Shown in pieces: positions 55,913 through 64,000 of a DNA stretch of 64,000 nucleotides; within the stretch, counting starts at the first letter, position 1, and every line of letters begins with the position of its first letter. Location of the stretch: contig UBZT01000019.1 in NCBI GenBank assembly GCA_900470155.1, positions 1-64,000 of the forward strand, in the 5' to 3' direction. The stretch comes from Hyphomicrobiales bacterium. Its GTDB lineage: Bacteria; Pseudomonadota; Alphaproteobacteria; Rhizobiales; Rhizobiaceae. The translations under genes and the position numbers were made by a program. The notes beneath the pieces were generated by a model that searched no databases, was not told where the DNA came from, and saw only the letters and a list, made by a program, of their open reading frames with translations.

Positions 55913-56584
55913 ATGACACTAATCAATACTTTCTTCAATCTGCAGGTGATGATCGACAGCCTGCCGCAGCTCCTCTGGGGGTTGATCGTCACGCTGCAGA
56001 TCGGCGTGACGAGCATTCTGTGCGGACTGGCCGGCGGCTTGTTTCTGGCGGTCGCCCGCCTTTATGCGCCGTCTTTCGTCAAGCTGTTGATTCGCGTCTA
56101 TATCGACATATTCCGCTCGATCCCGCTGCTCGTGCTTTTGATCATCGTTTACTACGCGCTACCCTTTATCGGGATCCGGTTATCGCCCTTCTTTTCGGCT
56201 GTGACCGCGCTTTCTCTCGTTTCGGCAGCTTACACGGCGGAAATTTTCCGCGCCGGCATCGAGGCCATTCCGCATGGCCAGTTCGAGGCATCGGCAGCAC
56301 TTGGACTGTCGAACAAGGACACCATGATCGACGTCATCCTGCCGCAGGCAATTCGCATCGTCATCCCGCCCCTGACCAACAACTGCATCAATGTCATGAA
56401 GGATACCGCTCTCGCCTCTGTCGTCGCCATGCCGGATCTCTTGAAGCAGGCGACCCAGGCACAGGCGCTGTCTGCCAATCCGACGCCACTGATCGGAGCG
56501 GCACTCATCTATATCGCACTTCTCTGGCCGATGGTGGCGATCGTCGCACGGCTTGAGAAGCATTACAGCCGGGGCAAACGCTGA
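55913..56584 (+). CDS. Polar amino-acid ABC transporter permease
   Basis: A 223-residue His/Glu/Gln/Arg/opine-type permease with about five helices. Typical: LLWGLIVTLQIGVTSILCGL, YIDIFRSIPLLVLLIIVYYA, and the loop GQFEASAALGLSNKDTMIDV that contacts the ATPase. Only one permease gene is present, so it probably forms a homodimer. Its stop overlaps the ATPase start (TGATG). An imperfect hairpin (GACCGG at 55862 with CCGGTC at 55886) precedes the gene. Confidence 0.92.
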   Translation: MTLINTFFNLQVMIDSLPQLLWGLIVTLQIGVTSILCGLAGGLFLAVARLYAPSFVKLLIRVYIDIFRSIPLLVLLIIVYYALPFIGIRLSPFFSAVTALSLVSAAYTAEIFRAGIEAIPHGQFEASAALGLSNKDTMIDVILPQAIRIVIPPLTNNCINVMKDTALASVVAMPDLLKQATQAQALSANPTPLIGAALIYIALLWPMVAIVARLEKHYSRGKR

Positions 56585-57333
56585 TGGAAAAACCCGCAAC
56601 TCCCCTCATTTCGATCAAGGGCCTGACCAAGGCCTACGGCACCTTCACTGTACTGCATGGGATCGATCTCGACATCGCAGAAGGCGAAGTGGTCTGTGTC
56701 ATCGGCCCCTCCGGATCCGGAAAATCAACTCTGATCCGCTGCATCAACCACCTGGAGGCATTCGGCGAAGACAGCCGCATCACCGTCGACGGCATCCGCG
56801 TCGAGCCGGGACCAGCCCTGGCCAAGGTGCGCGCCGAGGTCGGCATGGTGTTTCAGTCGTTCAACCTCTTCCCCCATATGACTGTCTTGAAGAACGTCAT
56901 GCTGGCGCCGATGCGGGTGCGCAAGACGTCGGCAGGAGATGCCGAACGAAAGGCCCGCGAGCTGCTTGCACGGGTCGGCATTGGCGAACAGGCGGAGAAA
57001 TACCCCGGCCAGCTTTCCGGTGGTCAGCAGCAGCGTGTGGCCATCGCGCGGGCGCTCGCCATGGAGCCGCGCGTTCTGCTCTTCGACGAGCCGACTTCTT
57101 CGCTCGACCCGGAAATGGTTGGCGAAGTGTTGGACGTGATGCGCAAACTCGCCGGTACCGGGGTCACCATGATCGTCGTCACCCATGAAATGGGTTTTGC
57201 CCGCCAGGTGGCCGACCGGGTGATCTTCATGGACAGCGGCCGTCTGGTGGAGGCCGGCACGCCAGAAGCCATTTTCGATGATCCGAAAGAAGAACGGACG
57301 CGCGGTTTCCTGCGCGCCGTCCTCAATCACTGA
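56584..57333 (+). CDS. Polar amino-acid ABC transporter ATPase
   Basis: A 249-residue GlnQ/HisP-type ATPase: Walker A GPSGSGKSTLIRCINHLE, Q-loop MVFQSFNLFPHMTVLKN, signature QLSGGQQQRVAIARALAMEP, Walker B LLFDEPTSSLDPEM and the His-switch TMIVVTHEMGF. Standard length. Translationally coupled to the permease gene. Confidence 0.94.
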   Translation: MEKPATPLISIKGLTKAYGTFTVLHGIDLDIAEGEVVCVIGPSGSGKSTLIRCINHLEAFGEDSRITVDGIRVEPGPALAKVRAEVGMVFQSFNLFPHMTVLKNVMLAPMRVRKTSAGDAERKARELLARVGIGEQAEKYPGQLSGGQQQRVAIARALAMEPRVLLFDEPTSSLDPEMVGEVLDVMRKLAGTGVTMIVVTHEMGFARQVADRVIFMDSGRLVEAGTPEAIFDDPKEERTRGFLRAVLNH

Positions 57334-57363
57334 GCACAATAATAAATCTGGAGGACAATAAGG

Positions 57364-58629
57364 ATGGCCACCACTTCGCCGCTTAATCTTGAATACGTGC
57401 GCAGCCAATTTCCAGGGCTCGACCGCGGATGGACATTTTTCGACAATGCCGGCGGCTCGCAGATCCTCAAAGGCGCTGTCGAACGCATCAACACGTTCCT
57501 GATCGAGAAGAACGTCCAGATCGGCGGCTCCTATGAGGTGTCGCAGGCGGCAGCGGCAGCGCTTTACGAGGCTCGCACGGCGGCAATGCATCTGGTCAAT
57601 GCCAGTCGCCCGGAAGAGATCATCTTTGGCAATTCGACCACAGCCTTGCTGCAGAACCTCGCGCGCGCGATGCACAGCCAGCTTTCCCCCGGCGACGAAA
57701 TCATCGTCACCATCGCCGATCATGAATCCAATATCGGTCCCTGGGACCGGTTGCAGGAGCGCGGCGTCATCTTGAAAACATGGCCCCTCAATAAGGACAG
57801 CCTGACGCTTGACCTTGCCGATCTCGCCCCCCTGATGAGCGAGCGTACCAGGCTCGTCTGCGTCACCCATTGTTCGAACCTCCTTGGTTCAATCAATCCG
57901 ATCCGCGCGATCTCAGATTTTGTCCATGCCAAGGGAGCAAAGATCTGCGTCGATGCCGTCGCCTTTGCCCCACACCGTGCGGTCGATGTGCAGGCCTTCG
58001 ACGTCGACTATTACGTGTTCAGTCTCTACAAGACCTATGGGCCCCATTATGCACTGATGTACGGAAAGCATGATCTGCTGCTCGAGCTCGACCCGCTCTA
58101 TCACTACTTCTACGGCCGAGACAAAGTGCCCGCCAAACTTGAACCGGGCAATCCAAACTACGAGCTTGCCTTCTCCACCTGCGGAATTGTCGATTATCTG
58201 GTGGCGCTGGGCGAACAGGCTGGCGAAACCGGCAGCGTGCGTCAAAAGATCGAAGCCGCCTATCGCGCAATCACCGAGCAGGAAAACCAGTTGACCGAGC
58301 GGTTGCTCAGCTACCTGCGCTCGCGAAATGATTGCCAAATTGTTGGTCATTCATTCAATCGCGATGCTCAGCGTGTGCCGACAATTGCCTTTCGTTTCGA
58401 TGGACGCAACGCAGCTGACCTGTGCAAGGCGATGGACAGTGAAAAGATCGCCATGCGTTTCGGCGATTTCCATTCCCGCCGACTTGCCGAATATCTCGGA
58501 CTGACCGACCATGGCGGCATGTTGCGGGTGTCGATGGTGCATTACAACACGCTGGAGGAAGTCGATCGTTTTACGACGGCGCTTGACCGGATCCTCTCGA
58601 CACCAGAGGGCTTGGCGCAGGCGAGCTAA
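57364..58629 (+). CDS. Class V aminotransferase (cysteine desulfurase-like)
   Basis: A 421-residue PLP enzyme of the class V aminotransferase/cysteine-desulfurase-like group. It opens with FPGLDRGWTFFDNAGGSQIL; IIVTIADHESNIGPWDRL holds the PLP-stacking His; the PLP Lys is Lys223 in YVFSLYKTYGPHYAL. The Cys loop of true NifS/IscS enzymes is not evident, so desulfurase activity is doubtful. Similar proteins act as isomerases, lyases or transaminases on unusual amino acids. The gene starts 30 bp after the ATPase in the same operon, so its substrate is probably what the transporter imports. Confidence 0.85.
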   Translation: MATTSPLNLEYVRSQFPGLDRGWTFFDNAGGSQILKGAVERINTFLIEKNVQIGGSYEVSQAAAAALYEARTAAMHLVNASRPEEIIFGNSTTALLQNLARAMHSQLSPGDEIIVTIADHESNIGPWDRLQERGVILKTWPLNKDSLTLDLADLAPLMSERTRLVCVTHCSNLLGSINPIRAISDFVHAKGAKICVDAVAFAPHRAVDVQAFDVDYYVFSLYKTYGPHYALMYGKHDLLLELDPLYHYFYGRDKVPAKLEPGNPNYELAFSTCGIVDYLVALGEQAGETGSVRQKIEAAYRAITEQENQLTERLLSYLRSRNDCQIVGHSFNRDAQRVPTIAFRFDGRNAADLCKAMDSEKIAMRFGDFHSRRLAEYLGLTDHGGMLRVSMVHYNTLEEVDRFTTALDRILSTPEGLAQAS

Positions 58630-58671
58630 GCCGCCCGGCACGCGATAAATCACAACGAGGAAAACCGACAT

Positions 58672-60078
58672 ATGCGTTTCGATACGGTGATCAGGCACGG
58701 AACGGTGGTAACCGCGAGCGACACTTTTGTGAGTGACGTCGGCATCAAGGATGGGCGCATCGCAGCTCTTGCCGCGGAACTCGATGACGCGGACGAGATC
58801 ATCGACGCGCGGGGCCTGTTCGTCCTGCCCGGCGGTATCGATAGCCATGTGCATCTCGACCAGCCCTCCGGCGATGGCATCGTGATGGCCGACGATTTCG
58901 ACAGCGGCACGCGGTCTGCCGCAATCGGCGGCAACAGCACCGTGCTTGCCTTTTGCATGCAGGAAAAAGGCCAGTCGCTGCGGGAGGCACTCAAAGTCTA
59001 TCACGCCAAGGCAGATGGCCAATGTCATGTCGACGTGTCCTTCCATCTTGTCATTACCGATCCGACAGCCGACGTGCTCGGCCAGGAACTGCCGGCCCTG
59101 GTCGAGGATGGCTACACATCGCTGAAGATTTTCATGACTTATGAGGGTCTGCGCCTGCGCGACGACGAAATCCTCGCGACCCTCGACGCTGCGAGGCGCA
59201 CCGGCGCGCTGGTCATGGTCCATTGCGAAAACGAAGATGCGATCCGCTACCTGATCGGGCGACATGAGGAAGAAGGCAAGCTCGCAGCCAAGTTTCACGC
59301 GACGACCCGACCCATCGCAGCCGAGCGAGAGGCAACGCACAGGGCTCTGTCGCTGGCGGAAATTGTCGATGTGCCTGTTGTCATCGTGCATGTCTCCAAC
59401 CGCGAGGCGATGGAGGAAATCCGCCATGCCCGTCGGCGTGGGCAGAAGATCGCTGGTGAGACCTGCCCGCAATACCTGATGCTGACGGCGGACGATCTCG
59501 ATCAGGAAGCACTCGAAGGGGCCAAATATGTCTGCTCGCCGCCGCCGCGTGACAAGGCAAGCCAGGACGCCTGCTGGGAAGGGCTTGAACAGGGCGTCTT
59601 CGACCTCTTCTCGTCGGATCACTGTCCCTTCCGCTTCGACGACCCGGAAGGAAAGTTGAATGAAAAGGGCAAGCGGCATTTCCGCTGGATACCGAACGGC
59701 ATCCCGGGGGTCGCCACACGCCTGCCTATCCTGTTTTCCGAAGGCGTCATGAAGGGGCGCATTGACATAAACCAGTTCGTCGCCCTGACATCGACCAATC
59801 ACGCCAAACTCTATGGTCTCTATCCAAGGAAGGGGACCATATCGATCGGCGCAGACGCCGATATCGCGCTTTGGGACCCGGAAAGACGCGTCACACTGAC
59901 CAATCAGATGCTGCAGCATGGTGCTGATTATACGCCGTATGAGGGCCTTGAGATCCGCGGTTGGCCGGTGCGCCTGCTCCTGCGCGGAAAAACCATCGTC
60001 AGCGACAGCGCATTGACGCCGCGGGCCGATAGGCAGGGGGCGTATCTCGCCCGCGGACGCTCATCCATGGTCGGATGA
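58672..60078 (+). CDS. Dihydropyrimidinase/hydantoinase family amidohydrolase
   Basis: A 468-residue binuclear metal amidohydrolase that opens cyclic amides such as dihydropyrimidines or hydantoins. Metal ligands are visible: HVHLDQ, the carboxylated Lys in TSLKIFMTYEG, His in VMVHCENEDA, His in VVIVHVSNREAM, and the catalytic Asp in FSSDHCPF. GAGGAAAA precedes the ATG. It closes the operon. No carbamoylase or second pyrimidine-pathway gene is nearby, so classical uracil breakdown is unlikely; a hydantoin or other cyclic amino-acid derivative fits better. Confidence 0.9.
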   Translation: MRFDTVIRHGTVVTASDTFVSDVGIKDGRIAALAAELDDADEIIDARGLFVLPGGIDSHVHLDQPSGDGIVMADDFDSGTRSAAIGGNSTVLAFCMQEKGQSLREALKVYHAKADGQCHVDVSFHLVITDPTADVLGQELPALVEDGYTSLKIFMTYEGLRLRDDEILATLDAARRTGALVMVHCENEDAIRYLIGRHEEEGKLAAKFHATTRPIAAEREATHRALSLAEIVDVPVVIVHVSNREAMEEIRHARRRGQKIAGETCPQYLMLTADDLDQEALEGAKYVCSPPPRDKASQDACWEGLEQGVFDLFSSDHCPFRFDDPEGKLNEKGKRHFRWIPNGIPGVATRLPILFSEGVMKGRIDINQFVALTSTNHAKLYGLYPRKGTISIGADADIALWDPERRVTLTNQMLQHGADYTPYEGLEIRGWPVRLLLRGKTIVSDSALTPRADRQGAYLARGRSSMVG

Positions 60079-60256
60079 AAGCCAAATGCAGACGAGCAGA
60101 CTGGATAGAAGGCGAAAAATGACAAATCATGCGTTTACAAGTGTCGACGTTTCGACTCGATTGCACTAGAAGTGCATTAGACCGTTGATAAGCACGCACC
60201 AGAACGATAGGTTCTGCGCGCGAGTCAAACGGCTGCACAATTAAAGAGGAACTATC

Positions 60257-60460
60257 ATGGCGACCGGTACGGTTAAATTTTTCGCTGAAGACAAGGGCTT
60301 TGGCTTCATCACGCCTGACAATGGCGGTCCAGACGTTTTCGTTCACGTTTCTGCCTTGCAGCAGGGCGGCTCGCTGCGTGACGGTGACAAGGTCAGCTTC
60401 GAAGTTGGCCAGGATCGCAAGACAGGCAAGTCGAAGGCCGAAAGCGTCAGCGTTCTCTGA
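60257..60460 (+). CDS. cspA: Cold shock protein
   Basis: A 67-residue single-stranded nucleic-acid-binding protein. RNA-binding motifs are present as KGFGFITPDN and DVFVHVSALQ. AGAGGAAC precedes the ATG. A leader of up to 178 bp follows the hydantoinase stop and includes the inverted repeat TGCACT-AGA-AGTGCA at 60162-60176, which may belong to its promoter or 5' leader, as cold-shock genes often have structured leaders. Confidence 0.95.
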   Translation: MATGTVKFFAEDKGFGFITPDNGGPDVFVHVSALQQGGSLRDGDKVSFEVGQDRKTGKSKAESVSVL

Positions 60461-60478
60461 TCGCATCAGCGCAAGGAT

Positions 60479-60506
60479 CCAGCCTGCCTTGATTTAGGCA
60501 GGCTGG
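60479..60506 (+). terminator. Hairpin after the cold shock gene
   Basis: A perfect 10-bp stem (CCAGCCTGCC at 60479-60488, complement at 60497-60506) with an 8-nt loop, starting 18 bp after the stop. No T tract follows on the plus strand. Confidence 0.65.
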
Positions 60507-60523
60507 CTCTGCAAAGACGAGCG

Positions 60524-60646
60524 TCACCGGCTGGTGCCGGTGTTAGGCGCTGCAGTATAGACGAATGTCTGCGAGCCCATCCAGTAAGAGGCCGTAATCA
60601 GTAGGCAGGCAAAGATCACCTGTTTGCACGTCTGAGACGTGAGCAT
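60524..60646 (-). CDS. Possible 40-residue single-helix membrane peptide
   Basis: An open frame of 40 codons on the minus strand, beginning MLTSQTCKQVIFACLLITAS and containing one hydrophobic helix followed by YWMGSQTFVY. The composition looks protein-like and the 432-bp gap between cspA and the MscS gene is otherwise empty. Against it, there is no good ribosome site before the ATG. The gene, if real, converges with cspA across the hairpin. Confidence 0.35.
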   Translation of the reverse strand: MLTSQTCKQVIFACLLITASYWMGSQTFVYTAAPNTGTSR

Positions 60647-60896
60647 CCGCTAAATTCGGAATTTTCTGCGGCTGATCCGCATTTCCACATCCCCCAAGTT
60701 ATCTCCCGCGCCCGTCGCGCTTTTCTCTGTTCGTTAAAGTGACCGGCGCTCACGTTGCATGAGGCGAGGCACAAGCTTCATTCTGCAGGCCGCACCATCC
60801 GCATTACAGTCTCCTCAATTGCGGATTGACGAGAACCGGCGCTGATTGCAAAGATGATCACAAGTACGGTCCAAGCTCGGGCGGGGAGACTTTGTG

Positions 60897-63077
60897 ATGG
60901 ACACGTCGTGGATGCATGTATCTGTAACGCCAAGGCTTCAGGCCGCGCTCCTGATGGTGTTTCTCTGCTTCTCATCACTCCCAGCGGCTGCGCAACAAGC
61001 TCAACCCAGTTCATCGCCGCCGGAAAACGTCCAGCGTTTCGTTGAGCTTATTGCCGACCCGGACGTGCAGAAATGGCTTCTGCAGCAAGCAGATGCCGCG
61101 CCGACTGCCGAACGGCCTATCGCGCCGCACTCCGAACCCGATATTTCCTTTGCTGATTTCACCATGCGGTTCCGATCGCATATGGCGGGCCTGTTTGAAG
61201 CGAGCCGATCGTTTCCGTCGCAAACGATGCAGGCAGCAGATTTCCTGGACCAGGAGATCGAGGAAAGTCGCGGCATACGGCCAATCTTTCTAGTCAGTGC
61301 GTTCCTGGCAGCAGGGTTCCTCCTACAATGGATCTTCCGCGCTCTGACCTCCCGGTGGCGGCATTGGATGGCGCAGGCTCCGTTCACGACCGTCCACGAG
61401 CGGACGCTTGCCGTCGGTACCAGACTGCTGTGGGCAGCCTGTTATCTTGCGTCCTTCGCCATTGGAAGTATCGGATTTTTCCTTCTATTCGAATGGCCGC
61501 CGCTGATCCGGGAGATCGTTGTCGGTTATCTGCTCGCCATTGTCGTGTTCCGGCTGGCCAGCGCCATCGTCACTGTGCTTCTGGCGCCGCCGGGTTTGAC
61601 CGACGCAACATCCCATTTGCACCGCGTCATTCCCGTCAGCGATGCAGCGGCCGCGCACTGGTCAAAGCGCGCCGTCTATCTGATTGGATGGTACGCCTTC
61701 GGCTGGGTCACCATAAGATTGCTGGGCACTATGGGTTTTTCCATTCCTGCTCGACAGCTCGTCGCTTACGCGCTTGGCCTGGTACTGCTGGCGATCGCCA
61801 TCGAAGCCGTGTGGCGGCGACCGCATCCAACGTCTTTGGCGGAGCACAAGCCCCGCATCAACTGGCGCGCCAAGAACACTCTCTGGACGCTTTACTTTAT
61901 TGCGATCTGGCTGTTGTGGGTCGCAGGTGCCATGAAGTTGTTCTGGATTGCCGTGGTTGTTGCGGCACTGCCCGGCGCGATCGTTCTGGCCAAGGCTTCC
62001 GTCAACAATCTCCTGGGCACGCCTGCCGCTCATGGGGATGACGGCTCCGGTATGACACTGCTCTCCGTCATCGTGGAGCGCGGCATTCGCGCTGCCCTCA
62101 TTATCGGCACTCTTATTTTCCTTGCAGATGTGCTGGAAATCGAGCTCACCGAAATGACAATGCAGGATTCACCGACCCTGCGTCTCGTCCGCGGTCTCCT
62201 CAGCGCAGGGATCATTTTCCTCGCCGTCGATCTGATCTGGAATGTCGCAAAGGTGTTGATTGATCGCAAGCTCGGACAGACGCAAGCGACATTCGAAATC
62301 GGCAGCGAACAGGAACGGCGCCGCGCCCGCATTCGTACGCTTCTGCCGATCTTCAAGAACATTTTGATGATTCTTCTGGTCGCCATTGCCGTGATGATGG
62401 GTCTTTCGTCTCTGGGCGTCGAAATCGGGCCCCTGATCGCCGGTGCTGGCGTTGTTGGCGTGGCTATCGGTTTTGGCGCGCAAACCGTGGTCAAGGACGT
62501 GATCAGCGGCATGTTCTACCTGCTCGACGATGCATTCCGCGTCGGCGAATATATCCAGAGCGGCAGCTATAAGGGCACGGTCGAATCCTTCAGTCTGCGC
62601 TCAATCAAGCTGCGCCATCATCGCGGCCCGATCTATATCGTGCCGTTCAGCGAACTTGGCGCAGTTCAGAACATGAGCCGCGACTGGTCGGTGGTGAAAT
62701 TCATGCTGACGGTGTCCTACGAGGCCGATATTGCCAAAGTCAAATCAATCACCAAGACAGTGGGCAAAACCCTGCGCGATGATGAGGAGTTCCAGCCGTT
62801 CATCATAGAAAACCTCAAGATGAAAGGCGTCGAAGAGTTTACCGACTACGGCATAAAGCTCAGTTTCGGAATGACACTGAAGCCCACGCAATTGCAGTCG
62901 GCGATCCGCAGACGCGCCTATGCCATGCTGCGCGAAGCCTTCAAGCAGAATGGCATTGAGTTTGCGCAACCGACCGTGCAGATCGGGGGGGATGACAAGA
63001 ATTCCGCAGCGGCGGCAGCCCAGGTTCAACTGCAGGCCCATCAACGGGAGGCCGCTCTCAACGCAGCAGCAAAATAG
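60897..63077 (+). CDS. MscS-family mechanosensitive channel
   Basis: A 726-residue inner-membrane protein. A signal peptide (PRLQAALLMVFLCFSSLPAA) is followed by about 100 periplasmic residues, then about ten helices, then the MscS core: pore helix GVEIGPLIAGAGVVGVAIGF, the family beta domain DVISGMFYLLDDAFRVGEYI and GTVESFSLRSIKLRHHRGPI, and a cytoplasmic domain. It is larger than E. coli MscS (286 residues), similar to the YbiO/YbdG-like long forms. GGGGAG eight bases upstream supports the ATG at 60897. It releases solutes at sudden drops in osmolarity; some long members have other roles. Confidence 0.9.
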   Translation: MDTSWMHVSVTPRLQAALLMVFLCFSSLPAAAQQAQPSSSPPENVQRFVELIADPDVQKWLLQQADAAPTAERPIAPHSEPDISFADFTMRFRSHMAGLFEASRSFPSQTMQAADFLDQEIEESRGIRPIFLVSAFLAAGFLLQWIFRALTSRWRHWMAQAPFTTVHERTLAVGTRLLWAACYLASFAIGSIGFFLLFEWPPLIREIVVGYLLAIVVFRLASAIVTVLLAPPGLTDATSHLHRVIPVSDAAAAHWSKRAVYLIGWYAFGWVTIRLLGTMGFSIPARQLVAYALGLVLLAIAIEAVWRRPHPTSLAEHKPRINWRAKNTLWTLYFIAIWLLWVAGAMKLFWIAVVVAALPGAIVLAKASVNNLLGTPAAHGDDGSGMTLLSVIVERGIRAALIIGTLIFLADVLEIELTEMTMQDSPTLRLVRGLLSAGIIFLAVDLIWNVAKVLIDRKLGQTQATFEIGSEQERRRARIRTLLPIFKNILMILLVAIAVMMGLSSLGVEIGPLIAGAGVVGVAIGFGAQTVVKDVISGMFYLLDDAFRVGEYIQSGSYKGTVESFSLRSIKLRHHRGPIYIVPFSELGAVQNMSRDWSVVKFMLTVSYEADIAKVKSITKTVGKTLRDDEEFQPFIIENLKMKGVEEFTDYGIKLSFGMTLKPTQLQSAIRRRAYAMLREAFKQNGIEFAQPTVQIGGDDKNSAAAAAQVQLQAHQREAALNAAAK

Positions 63078-63241
63078 GCGAGCTGTTTCACCGAGAAGGG
63101 CATGATACGAACGATGCAGTGTGGAACAATGTCGCCAGTCCGGCTTTAATCAGTGACGTCACCGCGATTATGCACGTATGTCCCTGTCTGATGGATGCTC
63201 TGGAACCGAAGCATCAGCTTCAAATCGTTGGAACAATGATC

Positions 63242-63508
63242 ATGAAGAAGTTCGCGCCAATCACGCTTGTTGCTATGGTCTTGTCGGCTTGCACCGCCAC
63301 CGCCGTAGAACCCATCCCCGGCAGCATAACCTATCGCGGTCAGCCGCAGACCCGGCTGACCAAGGCTCCGGTCGGCAGTACGTTCACCCATCGCTTGATC
63401 GACCAATATGGTCGAAGAGCCGAAGAAACCTACGTCATACTGCCCGATCGTTCGGTGAAGCTCATCCGCAGACGTTCCATCGAATTCGATTTGTTTCGAG
63501 ACAGGTAG
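63242..63508 (+). CDS. Small exported lipoprotein
   Basis: An 88-residue protein with a lipoprotein signal peptide (MKKFAPITLVAMVLSAC, lipobox LSAC). The mature part (TYRGQPQTRLTKAPVGSTFT, RRAEETYVILPDRSVKLIRR) is short and basic, function unknown. The ATG at 63236 two codons earlier is an alternative. It lies 164 bp after the MscS gene, in the same direction. Confidence 0.72.
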   Translation: MKKFAPITLVAMVLSACTATAVEPIPGSITYRGQPQTRLTKAPVGSTFTHRLIDQYGRRAEETYVILPDRSVKLIRRRSIEFDLFRDR

Positions 63509-63738
63509 AGTTGCCGATCCATCCCGAACATGATCGCCACTCCCGGGCGGGTGTCATTGGCTGATTTTAGCGATCGGACGCCGGACCTGAGGACAGAAAA
63601 GCCTTAACCTGTGGACGAATGCATGTTGCAAGGCAATGTTTTACCTCCGCAAAACCTGGGCACAGAGTATGCTGGTGGGCATAGGGCACAAACCAGTCCC
63701 ATAGAGGAACCGGTTTGCGCCGATGCCGCCCGCCGCAT

Positions 63739-64000
63739 TTACGCCAAGGTGCGGATGTCAGGTTCGCGATCCCAGTAGCGCATGCCGGCAGCGGCGATGA
63801 AATCGTCATCGAGACCGACAATTCCTTCGCCGTCTTCAACCCCGCCTTTTTCAGAAGTGGCTTTGCATCGCCATTGGCGCCGATCGCCTTGAGGTGACCG
63901 AATGCATCCATGACAAACTGGACCGCGGCGGCCTCTTTCAGCAGACGCGTGCATCCCTCCGCCGAAAGCACGATCGCCACAGCATCGAAGATCTGCGATG
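63739..64000 (-). pseudogene. katE: C-terminal end of a large-subunit catalase gene, frameshifted, cut by window edge
   Basis: Reading left from the right edge, the frame SQIFDAVAIVLSAEGCTRLL, AAAVQFVMDAFGHLKAIGAN, GDAKPLLKKAG matches the C-terminal (flavodoxin/DJ-1-like) domain of large-subunit catalases. After the G/A-rich stretch at about 63840-63850 the frame is lost; the expected ending EGIVGLDDDFIAAAGMRYWD then REPDIRTLA is found in another frame, stopping at 63739. One missing base in the G run would explain it. A sequencing slip in the homopolymer cannot be excluded. The original frame would instead read on to a stop at 63567. The catalytic part lies outside the window. Confidence 0.75.

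Noticed and set aside
58351..59919. 522-codon minus-strand open frame over the hydantoinase gene
   Set aside because: It is antisense to a clear amidohydrolase with intact catalytic motifs and has no recognisable domain.

Overview
The window looks like chromosome or large-replicon DNA of an alphaproteobacterium of the Rhizobiales, most likely Rhizobiaceae. This is inferred from gene content: a cyoABCD-SURF1 operon, SyrB-like small proteins, an iron-sulfur type photolyase with a DUF2256 neighbour, DUF2161, and a FabMG-like protein. The DNA is GC-rich and densely coded. I saw no rRNA, tRNA, CRISPR array, integrase, transposase or replication origin.

Layout. 0.3-7 kb: cytochrome bo3-type quinol oxidase operon (cyoABCD plus SURF1, minus strand) with a divergent MFS transporter. 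7-9 kb: a lone animal-type haem peroxidase. 9-18.7 kb: a branched-chain amino acid catabolic operon (thiolase, acyl-CoA dehydrogenase, E1alpha, E1beta, E2, E3, 3-hydroxyisobutyrate dehydrogenase) with a divergent AraC-type regulator. 18.8-20.9 kb: a 5-bp tandem repeat next to three co-directional genes whose products share a C-terminal coiled-coil motif (SyrB-like group). 21-24 kb: a decayed patch with a photolyase gene broken by a stop codon and a frameshift, an intact DUF2256 gene, and a truncated acyltransferase. 24-29.8 kb: a complete sigma-54 circuit of response regulator, sensor kinase, two palindromic upstream sites, a consensus -24/-12 promoter and an OFA-family transporter.

29.8-41.2 kb is a set of small units: a DUF2161 nuclease-fold protein, a MarC-family protein, an alpha/beta-hydrolase lipoprotein, a three-gene efflux unit (small helical protein, HlyD, DUF2955), a winged-helix/TPR protein, a DUF4242-adenylate cyclase fusion and a FabMG-like protein. 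41.8-50.5 kb is a GntR-controlled peptide-uptake operon that encloses a cytoplasmic gamma-glutamyltransferase and a DUF1028 protein between its transporter genes. 51.4-54 kb is a four-gene phospholipid-type operon (PlsC, CdsA, small membrane protein, atypical CDP-alcohol phosphotransferase). 54.2-60.1 kb is a FadR-type regulator, a 31-bp perfect palindrome, a polar amino-acid ABC transporter, a class V aminotransferase-like enzyme and a hydantoinase, which together look like an uptake and breakdown pathway for an unidentified cyclic amide or amino-acid derivative. 60.2-64 kb holds a cold-shock protein, an MscS channel, a small lipoprotein, and the frameshifted C-terminal end of a large catalase gene running off the right edge.

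The strongest candidates for new biology are the SyrB-like trio beside the pentanucleotide repeat, the aminotransferase/hydantoinase pathway behind the palindrome, the gamma-glutamyl peptide operon, and the phospholipid operon with the divergent CDP-alcohol motif.
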